IMG/VR virus record: IMGVR_UViG_3300032116_000161
Coordinates: 1-64,000 of that record
DNA length: 64,000 bases
Direction: 5' to 3' (one strand)
Source: a virus
Shown: one piece after another, positions 31,962 through 39,463 of the stretch
Position numbering within the stretch: position 1 is the stretch's first letter
Layout of the letters: every line of letters begins with the position of its first letter
Translations under genes and position numbers: made by a program
Notes under the pieces: model-generated
What the model saw: the letters and a program-made list of their open reading frames with translations, nothing else
Database searches by the model: none
What the model was told of the DNA's origin: nothing

Positions 31962-32154
31962 TCCACCACCCTTCTTCTTTGTGTATCCAAACTTTTAGGT
32001 CTTTTATATATTTTCTTAATATCTGTGCTTGTTCTTGGTGCCACTCATCACCCGTCTCAAAATAAAGACGGGTGTGATTATCTATTGCTTGGAGTATTTT
32101 ATGGATGGGAGCATTCCAACACTCCCTTTTTGGAGTGTTCCATTCTCGTGGCAC
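31954..32154 (-). CDS. Conserved-type small cyanophage protein
   Basis: 66 residues from a GTG. WNTPKRECWNAPIHKILQAI and a Trp-rich C-terminal end match a pattern I know from cyanophages. It overlaps the upstream small gene by 73 bp in another frame. No function known. Confidence 0.65.
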   Translation of the reverse strand: MPREWNTPKRECWNAPIHKILQAIDNHTRLYFETGDEWHQEQAQILRKYIKDLKVWIHKEEGWWNE

Positions 32155-32258
32155 GGGATTACAAGCGAGTGTATTTCATTGTATCTAAAATATTCCAACT
32201 GGCAACTACCAGGACTAATTTCGGCATAACCAACTATCATAAAAGCAATGAATTCCAT
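32082..32258 (-). CDS. Conserved-type small protein
   Basis: 58 residues (MEFIAFMIVGYAEISPGSCQ...). It starts within the TAATG of the previous basic gene. A hydrophobic start is followed by a polar tail. Overlap with the next gene is large (73 bp), so the reading frame deserves checking. Confidence 0.5.
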   Translation of the reverse strand: MEFIAFMIVGYAEISPGSCQLEYFRYNEIHSLVIPCHENGTLQKGSVGMLPSIKYSKQ

Positions 32259-32365
32259 TACTTCTTTTTGCCACCATTCTTCGCCTTTTTAGCAGTTGCG
32301 TTTCCTTGATTCTGCTTTTTATTACCAGCAGAACCTTTCTTACCTTTGTTGGGTGACTTGGACAT
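32258..32365 (-). CDS. Tiny Lys-rich basic peptide
   Basis: 35 residues, about a third lysine, with Gly and Asn (KGKKGSAGNKK). Start overlaps the previous stop (TAATG). Could bind nucleic acid or be a linker peptide. Its size makes it uncertain. Confidence 0.45.
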   Translation of the reverse strand: MSKSPNKGKKGSAGNKKQNQGNATAKKAKNGGKKK

Positions 32366-32709
32366 TATGCTCCTGTGCGGGGTGTGACGAACCCTTCACC
32401 TTCCTCAACCTTTGTTTCCAATGCTTCAACTCTCTCAACAAGAGTTACTGGTGCTTCAGGTGCTGGTGGTTCTGGTGGTGCCTCAACAAAAGTTTCCTCT
32501 CTCTTTGGTTCTTCCTTATGCTCATCATCACCCTTTTTCATAGTGTTGATACCAAAAGTAGCAGCAGAAGCAGTAAAGACAGTAGCAATGAAAGTAGGAT
32601 CCATTTTGGATAGCATACCAGCATAGCTAGCAGTCAAAAGAGCGGCAGACCAACTCAAAATCGCAATACGAATAATTTGTCCCATAGTTTTTTCTTTCTT
32701 GTTTTCCAT
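32365..32709 (-). CDS. Membrane protein with Pro/Glu-rich tail
   Basis: 114 residues from the ATG at 32709 (or 32685). Two hydrophobic segments (about 12-30 and 37-54) precede a tail rich in Pro, Glu and Ala ending in a coiled-coil-like VERVEALETKVEE. A late box CTAAATA lies 27 nt upstream. Not recognised. Confidence 0.65.
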   Translation of the reverse strand: MENKKEKTMGQIIRIAILSWSAALLTASYAGMLSKMDPTFIATVFTASAATFGINTMKKGDDEHKEEPKREETFVEAPPEPPAPEAPVTLVERVEALETKVEEGEGFVTPRTGA

Positions 32710-32735
32710 CAGTTCCGTGTGATGAAGTCTCTCCT

Positions 32736-32742
32736 TATTTAG
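32736..32742 (-). promoter_or_regulatory. T4-type late box
   Basis: The minus strand reads CTAAATA, 27 nt before the gene at 32709, near the 3' end of the barrel gene. Confidence 0.45.
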
Positions 32743-32746
32743 GTTT

Positions 32747-34708
32747 TTAGAACCTAAACTTAACATTTGCGGAAACTGCCGTGTTGCTTACACCATTATT
32801 AATTTGATGAACTCCTTGAATGATGATCATTTCTTTGTAGTCAACAGTTGCCGATGCCTCAATCGCATTATCAGTCGCATAAGAACCTTCAATACTTACA
32901 CCAAACAAGTCTTTCTTCTTACCACCGAAACGATGAGAAAGAGCAAGTCCGATTTCACCAGTATGTGAAGTCTCATCTACTACTTCAACACTTCTTGCGG
33001 ACTGAATAGAACCACTTTCAGTGAACGCATCTCTGCGATAGTTTCCTACGGTGTATCCTACGAATGGAGTGATGTTCTTATGAGCGTGCCAGAAGAGTCT
33101 GTTGTTTACCCACCACTCTTGACCTGTTGCGGTGCTCTCGTTATTAAAGACACCCTGAACATTACGAGAAACATTATATCTGTTTTGAGCAATCGCAGCA
33201 TTGGTTAAGAGTGAGAGTGTATTTCCACGAAGCATATTAAAGACGCCAATGTGACTTTTGTTCAGTTTGGATGTGCTATCAACGCCATCCAAGTTCACAT
33301 TTACATTATTATATTGAGCACCAATTGTCCAGGTTGGTTTAATATCAATCTCTAAACCACCACCATAGATAACTGATTTACCAGTGTATCCATTGTCGGC
33401 AGAAGACCACGCATAGTAGTTCTTACTGAATACTCTAACTCTATCAGTGGTTGGTTCAGTTGGTTCGTGGTTTAAGAGTCCTTGTAGTCCACTTCCAATA
33501 TTATCAAGGACTTCGTGCTGATCTACACGACCAGTGAGTGAATCAGATGAGTGTGTTGTAGAAACAGAGTTTGATAAAGCAGTTGTGGTAGAACCATCAC
33601 TATAGGTATCAGTCGTCACCATTGGAGTGGTAGTATTTGTGGTGAAGTCTCTATCAATAGTCTGAACTCCACCATCTTCTGATTCTGTGTGCTCTGTAAG
33701 CGTAACAGTCAGAACAGGAAGTGTGGTTGATGGGGAAGTGGAAGAACTTACCAGTGTTGGAGTTGATGGGGCAGAAGCAGTGGGAGCAGAAGCAGAACCT
33801 ACATTAGTAACGGTGAAGGATGAGGATGTTGCTCCACCAGCACCACCAGCAACGGCACCAGAAGCAGCGTCATAAGAAGATGGTCCAAAGATATAAGCAT
33901 ACTGGATATCAATAATGTCCCCAGTATTAATACCAGAGAACATAAATGCCATACCGATGGTGTAGTCTCCATCACCATCATCCTGTCCACCATAGTATGT
34001 TAATGGGTCTGTTGACCAGGAAGCACTAATACCAGTATTGGAGTTAGTTGCCGCAGTGAATAGTCCCAGAGCATACTTGGAAGCAAGTGCCTCTGACAGA
34101 ACTACATTGGTCGCAGGAACACCACCAGCATATCCTCTTACATTGAGTGTTGAAGAACTATCTCCTGCTGCTGCCCTTGCGTCTGGGTCAGTGAATCTTC
34201 CAAAGTATAATGTAGGAACATTCATCTTAAACTCTAAACGAGTATTGATGTCCACAAACTGTTGGTTATCATTGAAACGATAGTCGTGCTCAATATCAAA
34301 CTCGGTGACCGAACCAGACCATACAGCACGATTGTCAAAAGTTAAACCACGATATGAAACACCAGAGTAATCTACAAGAGTTCCTGTGATTACATTAACA
34401 CTTGCGTAACTCGCATTGTTGTTACCATAATTAAACAGAACTGTGGTTCCATCTGTATCAATACCTTTTACAGTCCATCCCTCAAAAGGAGAACCAGGAG
34501 TGAGATAATCGTATGAAGGATTAAATGTTGCGGTTCCTGTTGAATCGTAGAGAATACCAGGAGAAGTGTTACCGCCAGAACCAACAGTTCCAGCATCATT
34601 AACACCAATCTTTACATAGTTTCCTTCTAAAACTAATGGTGCTGCTGATACACTAGTTCCCATTAATAAAGCAGACGCAGCAGCAAGCGCCTTTTTAGCG
34701 TAAGACAT
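32747..34708 (-). CDS. Large outer-membrane beta-barrel / autotransporter-like protein
   Basis: 653 residues. The N-terminus is a signal peptide (ALAAASALLMGTSVSAAP). A passenger-like region follows to about 290. A Ser/Thr/Pro-rich linker leads to a C-terminal barrel of about 250 residues. It closes with NVKFRF, a C-terminal aromatic signature of Bam substrates. Its ribosome site lies in one arm of a 10-bp inverted repeat. A phage-encoded surface barrel could alter receptor access or superinfection. The role is inferred, not known. Confidence 0.8.
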   Translation of the reverse strand: MSYAKKALAAASALLMGTSVSAAPLVLEGNYVKIGVNDAGTVGSGGNTSPGILYDSTGTATFNPSYDYLTPGSPFEGWTVKGIDTDGTTVLFNYGNNNASYASVNVITGTLVDYSGVSYRGLTFDNRAVWSGSVTEFDIEHDYRFNDNQQFVDINTRLEFKMNVPTLYFGRFTDPDARAAAGDSSSTLNVRGYAGGVPATNVVLSEALASKYALGLFTAATNSNTGISASWSTDPLTYYGGQDDGDGDYTIGMAFMFSGINTGDIIDIQYAYIFGPSSYDAASGAVAGGAGGATSSSFTVTNVGSASAPTASAPSTPTLVSSSTSPSTTLPVLTVTLTEHTESEDGGVQTIDRDFTTNTTTPMVTTDTYSDGSTTTALSNSVSTTHSSDSLTGRVDQHEVLDNIGSGLQGLLNHEPTEPTTDRVRVFSKNYYAWSSADNGYTGKSVIYGGGLEIDIKPTWTIGAQYNNVNVNLDGVDSTSKLNKSHIGVFNMLRGNTLSLLTNAAIAQNRYNVSRNVQGVFNNESTATGQEWWVNNRLFWHAHKNITPFVGYTVGNYRRDAFTESGSIQSARSVEVVDETSHTGEIGLALSHRFGGKKKDLFGVSIEGSYATDNAIEASATVDYKEMIIIQGVHQINNGVSNTAVSANVKFRF

Positions 34709-34713
34709 AAAAA

Positions 34714-34790
34714 TCCTCTGTGAGTTCAGTGTGTACTAAACAAAACAAACCGAAGTATGAAAAGTAAAGTATTCACCGAATCACAGAGGA
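34714..34790 (-). promoter_or_regulatory. Inverted repeat that can hide the barrel gene's ribosome site
   Basis: On the minus strand TCCTCTGTGA (34781-34790) is a perfect 10-base complement to TCACAGAGGA (34714-34723), 57 nt downstream. The latter contains the ribosome site AGAGGA, five bases before the ATG. Pairing would block initiation. Confidence 0.65.
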
Positions 34791-34844
34791 CTCGGACTAT
34801 GTAGATTCAGACCATTAAGATCAAAATCAGTGATAACTGTATCT

Positions 34845-34852
34845 TATTTATC
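34845..34852 (-). promoter_or_regulatory. T4-type late promoter box before the barrel gene
   Basis: The minus strand reads GATAAATA at the very end of the lysozyme gene, about 137 nt before the barrel ATG, so the inverted repeat would be in the leader. Confidence 0.6.
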
Positions 34853-35513
34853 CTTTCTTCCACGCTTCGCCTTCTGCCTTACGGCGACGAGCAAGACCTG
34901 CTTCTACATTTGAACCAGGATTACGATAGAGATAAAGAGCATCAGGAACTAAATCCCATTCCTTATTCTTCAGGCGTTTGGTAATGGTGTTGAAATTATC
35001 TCCACCGTAGAAACCTGCTCCCAGATTATAAGCAAAGGAAAGAAGTGCTCCACGCTTACCATCAGTCATTTCATTCCAATGTGGAATTTTACGAAGTGCT
35101 GGAAGGAATTGATTCTTACACTGACTAATCAGTAACTCATCTGCTTCCTGTTGAGTGATTGATTCACCAAGTTTGAAAGGAGAACCATCTTTCTTACGAG
35201 TTGAACCCCAACCGATTGTGATTGGAAGTCCACCAGAAAGAGGGTCGGGATACGCATTAAGATGGCATCCCTCAAACTCTTTGATTAACTTGATGCCCAT
35301 CATTGGAACATCATCACCGCTCGTTACAGGAGCTGCAGCAGCAGGGGCTGGTGCAGCACTAGACTTTTTTCCTCTATAAATTTCTGCCCAGTCAATATTA
35401 TCTTCCAAATATTTGACAGGAAGATTGTCTTCTAACCATTGAACTGCTTTCACATGGTTAGGATTTCTTTCGTCGTAGAACTTAAAAAAGTTATGAAGGT
35501 CGATTCGTGCCAT
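34848..35513 (-). CDS. T4-type lysozyme (GH24) with N-terminal adaptor module
   Basis: 221 residues. Residues 1-33 form a module (LHNFFKFYDERNPNHVKAVQ then WLEDNLP) shared with the peptidase gene at 35612. A Pro/Ala-rich linker follows. The GH24 domain starts with IKLIKEFEGCHLNAYPDPL, carrying the catalytic Glu, then TIGWGSTRK with the catalytic-region Thr and RRRKAEGEAWKKG at the end. It cuts peptidoglycan at lysis or entry. Confidence 0.93.
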   Translation of the reverse strand: MARIDLHNFFKFYDERNPNHVKAVQWLEDNLPVKYLEDNIDWAEIYRGKKSSAAPAPAAAAPVTSGDDVPMMGIKLIKEFEGCHLNAYPDPLSGGLPITIGWGSTRKKDGSPFKLGESITQQEADELLISQCKNQFLPALRKIPHWNEMTDGKRGALLSFAYNLGAGFYGGDNFNTITKRLKNKEWDLVPDALYLYRNPGSNVEAGLARRRKAEGEAWKKG

Positions 35514-35640
35514 TGTTGTCTCCGAAATACTTTTGATACAGTTGACTTGCTTCTACATGTCTCCCACTATTTGTGAGGTCTTTAATCACCTTAAGCATCT
35601 TGCGTTTGAAATTAATCGAAGATTCTGCCCCATCCATCAT
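35491..35640 (-). CDS. Hypothetical small protein
   Basis: About 49 residues from the ATG pair at 35640/35637, chosen because GGAGG stands just ahead. Helical and basic (INFKRKMLKVIKDLTNSG). It sits between the two cell-wall enzymes and overlaps both. No function. Confidence 0.55.
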   Translation of the reverse strand: MMDGAESSINFKRKMLKVIKDLTNSGRHVEASQLYQKYFGDNNGTNRPS

Positions 35641-36283
35641 TCCCTCCTGGACACCAGCGGTGCTTGAGAACTGCTTTGGTGTAAATGGTCTTCTTACCAT
35701 TCGTCACAGGTCCAGTGTAGTTGTCGTTGAGAGAACCATATGGATCGTTTACATAATATCCCTTTCCATCTGGGGTTTTACCAATGACGACACACATATG
35801 CCCACCAGTAGGTGCAGAAAGAGAACCCCTATGGAGTATGCCAATAACAACGGGCTTCCCAGCGTCCAGACTTTTATCAATATCAGCAAAAGATAAATTG
35901 TAACTAAAGTGTGACTTAACTCCATAAGCCGCCAAAACTTTCGTCTGAACGGCATGGTCTGTTGTATCACCAATCTCAAAGACTTTCTTAACATACTCAT
36001 CGTCGCCTTTAATGCTTCCTGGCTTGAGGAAAGATAAGCACATAGCGCACGATGAAGAGTTGCAAGTTCTATGTGCATCTCTGTAATTGTCTACTTGATT
36101 ATAGTAAGGAACTGCTAGAACTTCTGGTGTAGGGGGTTTAGTTCTAAAGATCCCAATCCAGTCTGTTTCTGAATCATCCATGAAGTTAGCAGGGAGGTTA
36201 TCTTCTAACCACTGAACTGCTGCTACATGATTTGAATTGTTTTCGTCGTAAAATTTGAAAAAGTTATGAAGGTCAAGTGTCAT
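35612..36283 (-). CDS. C39-like cysteine peptidase with the same N-terminal adaptor module
   Basis: 223 residues. The first 32 residues match the lysozyme's module. VPYYNQVDNYRDAHRTCNSS starts the peptidase C39_2 fold, with the catalytic Cys in TCNSSSC. GGHMCVVIG holds the His and YYVNDPYGS the Asn/Asp. It may cut peptide cross-links of the cell wall. Probably virion-associated or lysis-linked given its partner. Confidence 0.8.
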   Translation of the reverse strand: MTLDLHNFFKFYDENNSNHVAAVQWLEDNLPANFMDDSETDWIGIFRTKPPTPEVLAVPYYNQVDNYRDAHRTCNSSSCAMCLSFLKPGSIKGDDEYVKKVFEIGDTTDHAVQTKVLAAYGVKSHFSYNLSFADIDKSLDAGKPVVIGILHRGSLSAPTGGHMCVVIGKTPDGKGYYVNDPYGSLNDNYTGPVTNGKKTIYTKAVLKHRWCPGGNDGWGRIFD

Positions 36284-36461
36284 TTTCGTCTCCTATAAAC
36301 TCTAATGAGAAAATATCATGGTCTAAAATATCCGGATCCAACCACTCACTGAATTCTGATTGAATCGCATGGGCATTCTCAATATTTTCCTCACAAAGAG
36401 TATGAATGCGGTCAACTGCCCAGTCATGTGTTGTTTGAAGAGTTTGCTCCAAAGTTACCAT
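36273..36461 (-). CDS. Hypothetical small protein
   Basis: 62 residues, acidic and helical, opening MVTLEQTLQTTHDWAVD. It overlaps the SegE-like gene by 38 bp. No function. Confidence 0.6.
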   Translation of the reverse strand: MVTLEQTLQTTHDWAVDRIHTLCEENIENAHAIQSEFSEWLDPDILDHDIFSLEFIGDENDT

Positions 36462-36873
36462 AATCTTTTCGCATGTAGCGTCCTAGAATATTGCTATTGT
36501 AGTACGCTGGCGTTCCATCGTCAAGAGACTCACTCAACACATTATTTAGAAAAAGTTGTTTCGTTTCTTCATAATTACAGTCACCTTTTGCCTTATGAAG
36601 ACTCAATATTTCTCTATTGAAATTCTCTTTGTTATACTTTTTGATATCTTCCTTTAACTCTGGACAAGAACCATAATACTTTTTCCAGTCTGATTCTTGT
36701 TTTACTCTTCTCTTCTTTCCTGGTGGTGTTCTAAAAGACCAAAAGTATTTTCTACCAATGTACTGCCGTTGGTTATACTTATTGGTTATACAGTAAACAA
36801 ACCCAAAGTATTCTCCAATATCGTCAGTATCAAAAACTTCCCCATTATACCGCCAGGGATTCTCATAACTCAT
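36424..36873 (-). CDS. SegE-like GIY-YIG endonuclease family protein
   Basis: 149 residues. GFVYCITNKYNQRQYIGRK is the GIY-YIG core. Basic residues follow, with SDWKKYYGSCPELKE and FNREILSLH, as in SegE-type phage proteins. It is driven by both a sigma70-like and a late promoter. Whether it still moves is not known. Confidence 0.8.
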   Translation of the reverse strand: MSYENPWRYNGEVFDTDDIGEYFGFVYCITNKYNQRQYIGRKYFWSFRTPPGKKRRVKQESDWKKYYGSCPELKEDIKKYNKENFNREILSLHKAKGDCNYEETKQLFLNNVLSESLDDGTPAYYNSNILGRYMRKDYGNFGANSSNNT

Positions 36874-36895
36874 ATTAAAGTATCTTATGAGCTAT

Positions 36896-36903
36896 TATTT
36901 ATC
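36896..36903 (-). promoter_or_regulatory. T4-type late promoter box
   Basis: The minus strand reads GATAAATA, 23 nt before the SegE-like gene. Confidence 0.55.
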
Positions 36904-36921
36904 TTCAACCGGGACAAACCT

Positions 36922-36950
36922 AGTCTAGACAAAAAAAGGGGACTTGTCAA
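36922..36950 (-). promoter_or_regulatory. Sigma70-like promoter with -35 inside a terminator
   Basis: The minus strand has a perfect TTGACA (36945-36950), exactly 17 bp, then TAGACT (36922-36927). The -35 is in the loop of the terminator below. Confidence 0.65.
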
Positions 36951-36957
36951 GCCCCTT
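36931..36957 (-). terminator. Intrinsic terminator of the 377-residue gene
   Basis: AAGGGG(C)TTG with CAAG(T)CCCCTT on the minus strand, then seven T, shortly after the stop at 36979. Confidence 0.85.
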
Positions 36958-36978
36958 AAGTATTATATGATTTTTATA

Positions 36979-38112
36979 TCAGACAGGTGGAAGTTTTGCT
37001 CCAGTTGGTGCTGGTTTCTTTGTTCCAGATGGATAAACTGGTTTAGCACCACCAAGTCCACTACCAGGCTTCATTACTGGACCAGCCATTACATTCTCAA
37101 CAATGCTCTGAATGTGATCTGCGTCCATCTGTGACATAACATAATGTGCTTCCTCTACGGTGTCTGCATGACCATCAGACATCAAATAATCTAAAACAAT
37201 ATCATAAACATCTTCTCTAACTGTTCCACCTTTCTTAAGTCCCATTGCTGGCTTGAGACGGACAGCACCAACTCTTGTAGCACCTTGATTAGGAACAAGT
37301 TGTCCCATTTGAGCATCATATTTTACTGGAGTGCTTGGACCAGCATTCTGTTCATCAACCAATTTTGCGTCTGGTTCATAAGAATTTGAAAGTCTTGTCA
37401 AGTCATAACCACCAATTCTTCTGGTGTCGGATCCGGGAGAAGAAACAAATGAATTCGGACGATTAGAATTTTGAGGTTTGTTAGGTTTGGGTTTGGCTCC
37501 AGGAATAGATGGTCCTGGTGTTCCAACCATGCCACTCTCATCAATTAGTTGCTCTTTTCCCTCTCCAAGTCTTGAAGCGGCACCTGCTGCCTTTTGAGCA
37601 ACCTTTCCGACTGCTCCTGCTGCCTTACGGAGACCTCTTCCAATCAGACTCTTAACGCCACTCTTGACCTCTTCCTTCTTCTTTTGAGCACCATAGGTGA
37701 CCTTATGGACAGCGGTTCTTCCTGCTCTTCTAGCAGTGTCTTTTGCGATTGAGGCAGCAATTCCTGCTCCTGCTACGGCACCTGCTGCCTTTGCTTTGGC
37801 ACGCCCTACAGCAGTCTTTACCGCTGCTTTTCGTGCTGCTGCTTTCTTTTCACCAACCTTTGACTTGGCACGCTCACGACGCTGCTCTGGACTTTCGGTA
37901 TCACTACCATAGGTGACCTTTGCCTCATCAATGTATAAAATTGCCGCATTCTCTACAGCAGTAGATGCTTCATTTAGACTATATCCAAACTCTACACATT
38001 CTTCAATAAGTTCTTCTACGATCTCTTCAAGCATTTCGCAGGAGATTCCATCTCCTTCTTCATAAATGCCTTCATAGGATTCTTGTAATGCCTTTAAATC
38101 TGACGCAAACAT
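36979..38112 (-). CDS. Presumed virion protein, Ala/Lys-rich with shared C-terminal module
   Basis: 377 residues. Acidic helical opening (ASDLKALQESYEGIYEEG), a strongly basic Ala/Lys/Arg-rich middle (about 80-190), a Pro/Asn-rich linker and the module VREDVYDIVLDYLMSDGHAD that also ends the gene at 31174. Proteins of this style occur in cyanophage virions, but the role (core, scaffold or internal DNA-binding) is not known. Confidence 0.7.
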   Translation of the reverse strand: MFASDLKALQESYEGIYEEGDGISCEMLEEIVEELIEECVEFGYSLNEASTAVENAAILYIDEAKVTYGSDTESPEQRRERAKSKVGEKKAAARKAAVKTAVGRAKAKAAGAVAGAGIAASIAKDTARRAGRTAVHKVTYGAQKKKEEVKSGVKSLIGRGLRKAAGAVGKVAQKAAGAASRLGEGKEQLIDESGMVGTPGPSIPGAKPKPNKPQNSNRPNSFVSSPGSDTRRIGGYDLTRLSNSYEPDAKLVDEQNAGPSTPVKYDAQMGQLVPNQGATRVGAVRLKPAMGLKKGGTVREDVYDIVLDYLMSDGHADTVEEAHYVMSQMDADHIQSIVENVMAGPVMKPGSGLGGAKPVYPSGTKKPAPTGAKLPPV

Positions 38113-38139
38113 TTTTAATACTTAAGGAATTCCTGTGAG

Positions 38140-38147
38140 TATTTATA
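38140..38147 (-). promoter_or_regulatory. T4-type late promoter box (perfect) after a terminator
   Basis: TATAAATA on the minus strand, at the end of the T-run of the terminator, 28 nt before the gene at 38112. Confidence 0.7.
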
Positions 38148-38173
38148 AAAAAAGAGGGTCTTATTGACCCTCT
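38146..38173 (-). terminator. Intrinsic terminator whose loop holds a stop codon
   Basis: AGAGGGTC/GACCCTCT stem and a T-run of seven on the minus strand. The stop codon of the small gene at 38161 lies in its five-base loop, so its last codons form the 5' arm. Confidence 0.88.
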
Positions 38174-38316
38174 GAATCTTTCATCCATTCTTTACAATAA
38201 TCATAATCCCCAAACAGGTATTCATCACACTCTGCCGCTTCTTGAAAAGCATTTAGAATTTCTTGTTCCACCCATTCATCATAGTTGGAATCCAGAGAAA
38301 GTATTTTCGGTAACAT
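38161..38316 (-). CDS. Small acidic protein after nrdB
   Basis: About 51 residues (MLPKILSLDSNYDEWVEQ...), acidic, with Tyr/Asp-rich end. The ATG at 38316 lies within the nrdB frame; a GTG at 38271 is the alternative. Function unknown. Confidence 0.5.
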   Translation of the reverse strand: MLPKILSLDSNYDEWVEQEILNAFQEAAECDEYLFGDYDYCKEWMKDSEGQ

Positions 38317-39463
38317 CCTGCTTGATTCCTCCAACAATGTATGATTCAACTTCGGTTTCTTGTGGTGCCACTTGAAGACCCTTTGAAGAAATCCAGTGCT
38401 CCGTCCAAGGAAGTGGATTATTCTTTGCTGGAATATCATAAAGTGGTTTAAGTCCAATTGCCTTCATTCTACGATTCGCAATCCATTCAACATACTGCTG
38501 TAACAGTTTGTCATTGAGACCAATCATGGATCCATTCTTGAACAGATACTCTGCCCAGAGCTTTTCTTGATTCACAGCATTCTCAAAGGTCTTGTAGACC
38601 CACTGTTCTTCCTCTTTGGCAATGCGTGCCATTTCTGGGTCATCACCTTCCTTCCACTTATTCATGATGTTTTGAGTAATTACCAAGTGCTGGTTCTCAT
38701 CACGGGCAATCAGTGAGATGATTTTCGCACTTCCTTCCATAAGTTTGAGTTCGCCAAAAGCAAAACTGCAAGCAAATGACACGTAAAAGCGAATGCCTTC
38801 AAGAATATTAACGTTTGCAACTGCTCTGAATAGTTTACGCTTGAGTTCATACCTTGCCTCTTGTGCGTAGGGAACTTGCTCTAGTGCGTGCTGCCACTCG
38901 TTAGAATTATCATAGCGATGTGCTGCGTTAATGAAGTCGTTATACGCTTGAGTAACGCTCACCGCACGCTCCATAATGCGATCTTCTTTGAGAATGGTAT
39001 CAAAGACTTCCGAAGGATCGGAATATACATTTTTGATAATGTATGTGTATGAACGAGAATGGATCATCTCCATAAACTCCCATACCTTCATACATGCTTC
39101 CAGTTCAGGAAGTGAACAGTATGGTGCAAATGCCATACCAGGTCCACGACCCTGAACGGAATCCAGCATAACCTGATACTTTAGGTTGCTGGTGAAGATA
39201 TGCTTTTGCTCTGGGCGTAGCATATGATAATCGCTACGATCTTTTTGAAGAGATACCTCTTCGGGTCTCCAGAAATAACCCAGTTGCTGCGTTGTTAGTT
39301 TATCAAAGATTGGATATTTGTAAGAATCGTATCTCTGAATTCCCAGAGGTTGACCAAAGAACATTGGTTGTTTCTTTGTATCAACCTCGTTGGAGTTGAA
39401 AACTGTCATGGAATCAACCATTGGTTTTCCCTCCAACCCTGTCTTAAATCTTACAAGACTCAC
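38279..39463 (-). CDS. nrdB: Class I ribonucleotide reductase small subunit
   Basis: 394 residues. EMIHSRSYTYII contains the diiron ligands Glu and His and the radical Tyr in the E-xx-H-xxx-Y spacing, with ligands continuing in LEGIRFYVSFACSFAF and DENQHLVIT. It makes the tyrosyl radical used by NrdA to form deoxynucleotides. It overlaps nrdA's end by 20 bp, so the two are produced together. Confidence 0.97.
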   Translation of the reverse strand: MSLVRFKTGLEGKPMVDSMTVFNSNEVDTKKQPMFFGQPLGIQRYDSYKYPIFDKLTTQQLGYFWRPEEVSLQKDRSDYHMLRPEQKHIFTSNLKYQVMLDSVQGRGPGMAFAPYCSLPELEACMKVWEFMEMIHSRSYTYIIKNVYSDPSEVFDTILKEDRIMERAVSVTQAYNDFINAAHRYDNSNEWQHALEQVPYAQEARYELKRKLFRAVANVNILEGIRFYVSFACSFAFGELKLMEGSAKIISLIARDENQHLVITQNIMNKWKEGDDPEMARIAKEEEQWVYKTFENAVNQEKLWAEYLFKNGSMIGLNDKLLQQYVEWIANRRMKAIGLKPLYDIPAKNNPLPWTEHWISSKGLQVAPQETEVESYIVGGIKQDVTENTFSGFQL

